From assembly GCA_003560215.1 (NCBI GenBank), contig PWIY01000157.1, forward strand, positions 1 to 12,851: a stretch of DNA of 12,851 bases. The letters run 5' to 3'. Both the position numbers and the translations under genes were made by a program. This DNA is from Bacteroidales bacterium. Its GTDB lineage: Bacteria > Bacteroidota > Bacteroidia > Bacteroidales > UBA7960. The notes under the pieces are model-generated. The model had not been told where the DNA came from, searched no databases, and saw only the letters and a list, made by a program, of their open reading frames with translations. Positions 7,862 to 12,851 of the stretch are shown here, in pieces (position 1 is the stretch's first letter; the number at the start of each line of letters is the position of its first letter).

Positions 7862-7869
7862 CAACTTTA
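7862..7869 (-). promoter_or_regulatory. Weak candidate -7 box (TAAAGTTG) for tamL
   Basis: The minus strand reads TAAAGTTG, one mismatch from TAnnTTTG, 31 bases upstream of the tamL ATG. It is the best match in the 79-base divergent spacer on this strand, but no matching -33 element is evident. It nearly abuts the better glmM box on the other strand, so the two promoters would overlap. Confidence 0.25.
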
Positions 7870-7876
7870 TTATTAT

Positions 7877-7884
7877 TAACTTTG
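7877..7884 (+). promoter_or_regulatory. Candidate promoter -7 box (TAACTTTG) for glmM
   Basis: TAACTTTG matches the Bacteroidetes consensus TAnnTTTG exactly and ends 25 bases before the glmM ATG, which predicts a short leader. The surrounding spacer is AT-rich (a TTATTATTATTAA run lies just upstream). No clear -33 TTG element is seen at the standard distance. Confidence 0.5.
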
Positions 7885-7909
7885 GGCTCTGAAAATTATT
7901 ATACATGCT

Positions 7910-9304
7910 ATGGCTTTAATTCATTCTATTTCCGGTATTCGCGGCACCATTGGAGGGCGCCCGGGTGAGGGACTCTCACCGGCAGATGTCATGAAGTTTA
8001 CAGGTGCTTATGCCATGTGGCTGAGGTCACGGCACCAGACCGACCGCATCCAGGTGGTGATCGGTCGTGATGCAAGGCTCTCCGGTCCGCTGGTAAGCGG
8101 CATTGTGGTGAGTACCCTTCAGGCAATGGGCATCGATACAATTGATGCAGGACTTTCCACCACCCCGACCATTGAAATGGGTGTGCTGCATCACGGGGCA
8201 CAGGGTGGGATTATCATTACCGCAAGCCATAACCCGGTGAACTGGAATGCCCTCAAGCTGCTCAATGAGAAAGGGGAGTTCATGACCGCCGCCCAGGGGG
8301 AGGAGATGCAAAAATTCATGGATCTGCAGACGTTTGACTTTGTCAGGGTGGACAAATTGGGCAAGTACCTGGCAAATGATACGCTACTGGAGATGCACAT
8401 AGAAAAAATTCTTGACCTTCCGCTTGTTGATACAGATGCCATCAGGGAGGCCGGGTTTACCATTGTGGTTGACGGGATCAATTCCTCAGGGGGTGTGGCT
8501 GTTCCCCTGTTGCTTGAGGCACTTGGGGTAAAACGCGTGGTTGAAGTGTATTGTTCTCCCACCGGGCGTTTCCAGCATAATCCGGAACCTTTGCCGGAAC
8601 ACCTCCAGCGTCTTTCATCTGAGGTGGTAAGTGCAGGGGCCCACCTTGGTTTTGCAGTTGATCCTGACGTTGACCGACTGGCCATCGTGTCGGAGGACGG
8701 CGAAATGTTTGGCGAGGAGTACACCCTGGTTGCTGTGGCTGATTATGTGTTGTCTCACACCCCTGGCAATACGGTGAGCAATTTGTCTTCGACCCAGGCC
8801 CTGGCTGAAATAACTGCCAGGCACGGTGGGGAGCATTTTTATTCTGCTGTGGGCGAAGTGAATGTGGTGGCTGCCATGAAGGAACACAACGCGGTGATTG
8901 GCGGAGAAGGAAACGGCGGGGTCATTTACCCTGCGCTGCACAACGGAAGGGATGCCCTGGTGGGGATTGCACTTTTTCTGACACGTCTGGCCAAAAGCAA
9001 AATCAGCTGCAGCCGCCTGAAAAAACAATACCCCGAGTTTTATATGTCCAAAAACAAAATTGAACTGTCTGCCGATGTTGACCTGCCTGCAGTCATCGGG
9101 AAACTGGGTGAGAAATACAGTCGTCAACCCACAGACAGGACAGATGGCCTGAAAATATGGTTTGACCGGGAGTGGATCCATCTCCGCCTGTCAAATACCG
9201 AGCCTGTCATTCGTCTGTATGCCGAAAGTGACAGCCCTGTTAAAGCGGATCATATTGCTGAAAAAGTCAAGCAGGACATCAGTGAGATCCTGAAAGATCT
9301 GTAA
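7910..9304 (+). CDS. glmM: Phosphoglucosamine mutase
   Basis: GlmM converts glucosamine-6-phosphate to glucosamine-1-phosphate, the step leading to UDP-GlcNAc for peptidoglycan and lipid A, in the cytoplasm. The 464-residue protein has the alpha-D-phosphohexomutase layout. It begins SISGIRGTIGG, and the active-site serine loop is TASHNP (104-109) with Ser106 the phosphorylated residue. The magnesium loop is DPDVDR (251-256), the sugar-binding loop is GEGNGG (332-337), and the phosphate-binding loop is RLSNTEPVIRLYAES (426-440). The sequence resembles proteins annotated as GlmM in Bacteroides. Phosphomannomutase or phosphoglucomutase activity cannot be fully excluded from motifs alone, since the sugar-binding loop GEGNGG differs little among these enzymes. 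The ATG at 7910 precedes the conserved N-terminus. The last 26 bases overlap the 3' end of mfd on the other strand. Confidence 0.9.
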   Translation: MALIHSISGIRGTIGGRPGEGLSPADVMKFTGAYAMWLRSRHQTDRIQVVIGRDARLSGPLVSGIVVSTLQAMGIDTIDAGLSTTPTIEMGVLHHGAQGGIIITASHNPVNWNALKLLNEKGEFMTAAQGEEMQKFMDLQTFDFVRVDKLGKYLANDTLLEMHIEKILDLPLVDTDAIREAGFTIVVDGINSSGGVAVPLLLEALGVKRVVEVYCSPTGRFQHNPEPLPEHLQRLSSEVVSAGAHLGFAVDPDVDRLAIVSEDGEMFGEEYTLVAVADYVLSHTPGNTVSNLSSTQALAEITARHGGEHFYSAVGEVNVVAAMKEHNAVIGGEGNGGVIYPALHNGRDALVGIALFLTRLAKSKISCSRLKKQYPEFYMSKNKIELSADVDLPAVIGKLGEKYSRQPTDRTDGLKIWFDREWIHLRLSNTEPVIRLYAESDSPVKADHIAEKVKQDISEILKDL

Positions 9305-12300
9305 TGATCTGCAGCGCCTCGCCAACTGATTTTACCTGTTTGATGGTGAGAGAAAGGTGCCCGTTCATCTCTTTGATCCGGCTTTGGCGTGCATGGCTCT
9401 GCACGTATTGCAGGATTTTTCCGAAAACTTCACCCTGGTAGTATCCGGTATGATCGCTGCCAGGCAGATAACCGATTATTTTTTCTGTTTTCAGAATCAG
9501 CTTCTCAAACCCCAGGGACTGGGCTTTTCGGCGAAGTCTCACTGCCTGCAGCAAACCCCTTACCGGATCGGGCAGCGGGCCGAAACGATCCTCCATTTTT
9601 ATGGCAAACGCCTTCAGCTGATCTTCTTCCTCCACATTGTCCAGCTCTTTATAAAGCTGCAATCTTTCTTCAATATTAGACACATACTCGCTGGGGATCA
9701 TAAGCTCAAGGTCTGTTTCAAGCTGGCAGTCTGCTTCCTGCCGGTCTTTTTCAGCACTTTCACTGCCGGAAGAAAAAACCTCTTTGAAGTCATTCTCTTT
9801 TAATTCGCTGATGGCCTCATCAAGGATCTTGTGATAGGTGTCAAACCCAACTTCACTGATAAATCCGCTTTGTTCGGCTCCCAGCAAATTGCCTGCTCCC
9901 CTGATATCGAGGTCCCGCATGGCAATGTTGAAGCCGCTTCCAAGGTCTGAAAACTCTTCAATGGCCTTAAGTCTGCGCCGGGCTTCTTCGGTCAGGGTGC
10001 TCACCGGGGGAGAGAGCAGGTAACAGAATGCTTTTTTGTTTGTGCGCCCCACCCTGCCGCGCATCTGGTGCAGGTCACTCAGGCCGAAGTGATTGGCATT
10101 GTTGATGATAATGGTATTTGCATTGGGAATGTCAAGCCCGGATTCGATGATTGTGGTGGAAACCAGCACATCATAGTCCCCGTGTATAAAATCTACCATG
10201 ACTTTTTCGAGCTGACTTCCGTCGAGCTGTCCGTGACCGATGGCAACCCTGGCATCCGGGCAGTTCCGCCTGATGATTTCTGCCACTTCCGCAATGTTCT
10301 GAACCCGGTTATGCACAAAGAAGACCTGTCCGCCCCTGGAAACTTCATAGTTTACGGCATCCCTGATCAGATCCTCATTGAATGCATGCAGCTCTGTAAT
10401 GATGGGATACCTGTTGGGCGGCGGTGTGTTGATGTAGGACAGATCTCTTGCACCCATCAGTGAGAACTGAAGGGTACGGGGAATGGGGGTGGCAGTGAGT
10501 GTCAGGGTATCAACGTTTACCCTCAGCTGCTTTAGTTTTTCCTTGGAACTTACCCCGAATTTTTGTTCCTCATCAACTACGAGAAGCCCCAGATCTTTGA
10601 ACCGGACATCTTTGCTCAGCAACCGGTGGGTTCCGATCAAAATATCAACCTGGCCGTCTTTTGCCCCCTGAAGGGCCTTTTTTTTCTGAGATGCTGTCCG
10701 GAAACGGCTCACATAATCAATGGTACAAGGGAAGTCGCGGAGTCTTTCCCTGAATGTATAGTAATGCTGCAACGCCAGGATGGTGGTCGGAACCAATACG
10801 GCCACCTGTTTGGAGTCGCTTACGGCTTTAAATGCAGCCCGGATGGCAACCTCGGTCTTTCCGAATCCCACGTCTCCGCATATCAGTCTGTCCATCGGGT
10901 GGGGCGATTCCATGTCTTTTTTCACATCCATGGTTGCCTTTTCCTGATCCGGGGTGTCTTCATACATGAAGGATGCCTCCAGTTCGTGCTGAAGGTAGCT
11001 GTCAGCAGAAAAGGCATGTCCTTTCTGTTCGCGTCGCTTTGCGTAAAGGGCGATCAGGTCATGGGCAATGTCTTTGACTTTTTTCTTGGTCTTGTTCTTC
11101 AGCTTGCTCCAGGCACCGGATCCCAACCTGTGCAGGGAGGGAGCCACACCTTCTTTGCCCGTATATTTTGATACCCTGTGAAGGCTGTGGATGCTGACAT
11201 AAAGAATATCCTGATTTTTATAGATCAGACGTATGGCTTCCTGCAGCCGTCCGTTGACTTCGATCTTTTCCAGTCCGCTGAAAACACCGATCCCGTGATC
11301 GATATGGGTCACATAATCACCCGGTTTCAGGTTGTAAAGGGCTTTGATGCTGAGGGCCTGTTTTCCCGGGAACTTATCACGAATGCGGTAACGGTGGTAA
11401 CGGTCAAAAATCTGGTGATCTGTATAGCAGGCAATTTTATTCTGGTTGTCGATAAACCCTTCGTGCAGGGTCATGAGCAAAATTTCATGCTGAAAATTCA
11501 GGATGCCGTCTTCGGACTCCCGGATTGTTTCAAATATGGTCCGGATGCGCTCAGCCTGCTTTGGTGTATCGCACAGGATAAGATTTTTCAGGCCACTGGC
11601 GGTATTTTCTTCCAGGTTGCTCCTTAACAATTCGATATGCTTGTTGAAATTGGGCTGGGGAGAAAAGTTAAAAGTAAATGTAACCCCTTTGTCTTGTGGG
11701 GCTGTCGTTCTGTGGAACTCAACCAGCAGGCGGTTTTTTATTTCCCGGAGAAATCCTTCTGCCCGGAGAAACCGCGGTTCCCCGATCTTCTCTGATTCAA
11801 AAGCTTCATGAATAATTTCCGTTGCCAGCTCCAGGTTGTCACTCCAGACCACCGTTGCGGATGGCATGGAATTCAGTAAAAATTCAGTATGGCTGGTTTC
11901 CTGCGACATGGCGTGGATGTCGGGCAGTATGCTGATTTTCTCCTGTATTTCAATGGAAAGCTGGCTTTCCGTGTTGAAGGTCCTTAGACTTTCCACCTGG
12001 TCACCCATGATCTCAATGCGAAATGGATGATCGTTGGAAAAGGAGAATACGTCAATGATCCCTCCCCTGACCGAAAACTGCCCGGGTTCCACCACAAAAT
12101 CAACACGTTCGAACCCCTCTTCCAGCAGCACCTCCAGCAAGAAGTCCACCGAAAGCTGCTCCCCTTTGGTGATGGTTACCAGATTCTTCTTGAGTGCTTT
12201 TCGTGAAACGACTTTTTCACACAGGGCTTCCGGATAAGTGACGATGATGGATTTTTTACCATCTGAAACCAGGCGGTTGACAACCTCAGACCTTAACAGG

Positions 12301-12632
12301 ATTCCTGCATTGTCCTCTTCCAAAGACTTAAAGGGTGTTTTATAGGATGAGGGAAAGAAAAAACTGTTGCGGTTTTCATAAGCGGCATCCCGCTCTCCGA
12401 GTAAATTCTCCAGGTCATTGAAGAAGTAGGCCGCCGTTTCCCTGTCAGAAAGCAGGAAAAGAAAAGGCTTATTGATTTTTCGGCTTGCAGCTGCAGCCAG
12501 CACGGCCGCAGATGACCCGGCCATTCCCTTAAGCCATGCCGAAGAAGGTGATTTCTGTTTTAAAAAATCCAGCAGACCGGAGAATGATCCATCCTGCGAA
12601 AAAAGCTCTGAAAATTTATCGGAACTCAGCAC
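9279..12632 (-). CDS. mfd: Transcription-repair coupling factor
   Basis: Mfd recognises RNA polymerase stalled at DNA damage, pushes it off using ATP, and recruits UvrA for nucleotide excision repair. With the GTG start at 12632 the protein has 1117 residues, close to the usual size. In order it has a UvrB-like N-terminal region, including EPGQFSVRGGIIDVFSF (182-198), and a RNA-polymerase-interaction domain starting LKPGDYVTHIDHGIGVF (435-451). The SF2 motor follows, with Walker A GDVGFGKTE (586-594), DEEQ (687-690), TATPIPRTL (713-721) and QMRGRVGR (856-863). The C-terminal TRCF domain covers about 978-1083. The frame stays open upstream to a TTG at 12683, but that stretch lies inside fbp. 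The GTG is preferred because it falls four bases after the fbp stop and gives a Mfd-like N-terminus, though a GGAGG lies about 20 bases upstream rather than at the ideal distance. The stop overlaps the end of glmM. Confidence 0.96.
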   Translation of the reverse strand: MLSSDKFSELFSQDGSFSGLLDFLKQKSPSSAWLKGMAGSSAAVLAAAASRKINKPFLFLLSDRETAAYFFNDLENLLGERDAAYENRNSFFFPSSYKTPFKSLEEDNAGILLRSEVVNRLVSDGKKSIIVTYPEALCEKVVSRKALKKNLVTITKGEQLSVDFLLEVLLEEGFERVDFVVEPGQFSVRGGIIDVFSFSNDHPFRIEIMGDQVESLRTFNTESQLSIEIQEKISILPDIHAMSQETSHTEFLLNSMPSATVVWSDNLELATEIIHEAFESEKIGEPRFLRAEGFLREIKNRLLVEFHRTTAPQDKGVTFTFNFSPQPNFNKHIELLRSNLEENTASGLKNLILCDTPKQAERIRTIFETIRESEDGILNFQHEILLMTLHEGFIDNQNKIACYTDHQIFDRYHRYRIRDKFPGKQALSIKALYNLKPGDYVTHIDHGIGVFSGLEKIEVNGRLQEAIRLIYKNQDILYVSIHSLHRVSKYTGKEGVAPSLHRLGSGAWSKLKNKTKKKVKDIAHDLIALYAKRREQKGHAFSADSYLQHELEASFMYEDTPDQEKATMDVKKDMESPHPMDRLICGDVGFGKTEVAIRAAFKAVSDSKQVAVLVPTTILALQHYYTFRERLRDFPCTIDYVSRFRTASQKKKALQGAKDGQVDILIGTHRLLSKDVRFKDLGLLVVDEEQKFGVSSKEKLKQLRVNVDTLTLTATPIPRTLQFSLMGARDLSYINTPPPNRYPIITELHAFNEDLIRDAVNYEVSRGGQVFFVHNRVQNIAEVAEIIRRNCPDARVAIGHGQLDGSQLEKVMVDFIHGDYDVLVSTTIIESGLDIPNANTIIINNANHFGLSDLHQMRGRVGRTNKKAFCYLLSPPVSTLTEEARRRLKAIEEFSDLGSGFNIAMRDLDIRGAGNLLGAEQSGFISEVGFDTYHKILDEAISELKENDFKEVFSSGSESAEKDRQEADCQLETDLELMIPSEYVSNIEERLQLYKELDNVEEEDQLKAFAIKMEDRFGPLPDPVRGLLQAVRLRRKAQSLGFEKLILKTEKIIGYLPGSDHTGYYQGEVFGKILQYVQSHARQSRIKEMNGHLSLTIKQVKSVGEALQIITDLSGSH

Positions 12633-12636
12633 GTTG

Positions 12637-12851
12637 TTAGTTGTTTTCGCCAGCCTCCTGCAAAAACCCTTCCACTTTTTCAACCATCCACTTCGGACCT
12701 GCGAAAAAAGGTGATCGCTGGTGCAATCCTACCGGATCAAGTTCAAGGATGCGTTTATGTCCGTTGCTGGCTTTTCCCCCTGCCTGTTCCGCAAGGAAGG
12801 CAATCGGGTTGCATTCGTAGAGCAGTCGCAGTTTACCTTCAGGTTTTTTGG
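12637..12851 (-). CDS. fbp: Fructose-1,6-bisphosphatase class I, C-terminal end (5' partial)
   Basis: This frame gives 70 residues to a TAA at 12637-12639, and the N-terminal part lies beyond the window edge. The run GKLRLLYECNPIAFLAEQAG is the characteristic C-terminal active-site block of class I FBPases. By analogy with the pig enzyme, its Lys, Arg and Glu correspond to residues that bind the sugar 6-phosphate and the metal (Lys274, Arg276, Glu280). It is followed by KASNGHKRILELDPVGLHQR and a PFFAG segment typical of the family. The enzyme hydrolyses fructose-1,6-bisphosphate to fructose-6-phosphate in gluconeogenesis, in the cytoplasm. The stop is four bases before the chosen mfd start, so the two are probably co-transcribed although unrelated in function. 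Confidence 0.93.
   Translation of the reverse strand, partial: KKPEGKLRLLYECNPIAFLAEQAGGKASNGHKRILELDPVGLHQRSPFFAGPKWMVEKVEGFLQEAGENN

Noticed and set aside
10563..11171. 202-residue plus-strand open frame antisense to mfd
   Set aside because: It lies opposite the conserved Mfd motor domain and shows no domain features, so it is a shadow frame.

Overview
The window looks like a chromosomal segment from a member of the Bacteroidota, probably class Bacteroidia. The signs are a TonB C-terminus directly followed by folC, a TamL-type (lipoprotein) version of the TamA/BamA family, a Bacteroidetes-style GH13 protein, TAnnTTTG-like promoter boxes in the only two spacers where a promoter is expected, and start codons with no clear Shine-Dalgarno sequence. 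No rRNA, tRNA, CRISPR array, insertion sequence, phage gene or attachment site was seen. Coding density is very high: the four gaps between genes are 58, 96, 63 and 79 bases, and no stretch over 300 bases lacks a gene.

Layout. Left edge, plus strand: the last 45 codons of a TonB-family energy transducer, whose stop codon touches the start of folC (folate polyglutamylation). folC converges on a minus-strand gene for a secreted, very acidic DUF4168-like protein, which has its own candidate promoter. Next come three minus-strand genes, transcribed from 7830 down to 2217: tamL (outer-membrane assembly lipoprotein with POTRA domains and a beta-barrel), a 477-residue RecD/Dda-like SF1 helicase starting one base after the tamL stop, and a GH13 alpha-amylase-family protein with no signal peptide. 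glmM (phosphoglucosamine mutase) is transcribed divergently from tamL, and its 3' end overlaps the 3' end of the convergent gene mfd (transcription-repair coupling factor) by 26 bases. mfd lies four bases after the stop of a partial class I fructose-1,6-bisphosphatase gene that runs off the right edge.

How the genes work together. Most are core functions: envelope energy transduction and assembly (TonB, TamL), peptidoglycan/LPS precursor supply (GlmM), sugar metabolism (Fbp, the GH13 protein), folate metabolism (FolC) and DNA maintenance (Mfd, the helicase). The close junctions (tonB-folC, tamL-helicase, fbp-mfd) suggest co-transcription, but no shared pathway follows from that. I found no convincing undescribed system. 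The items most worth a second look are the acidic DUF4168-like protein, the tamL-helicase-GH13 arrangement, a perfect 10-bp hairpin inside folC, and the glmM/mfd overlap.
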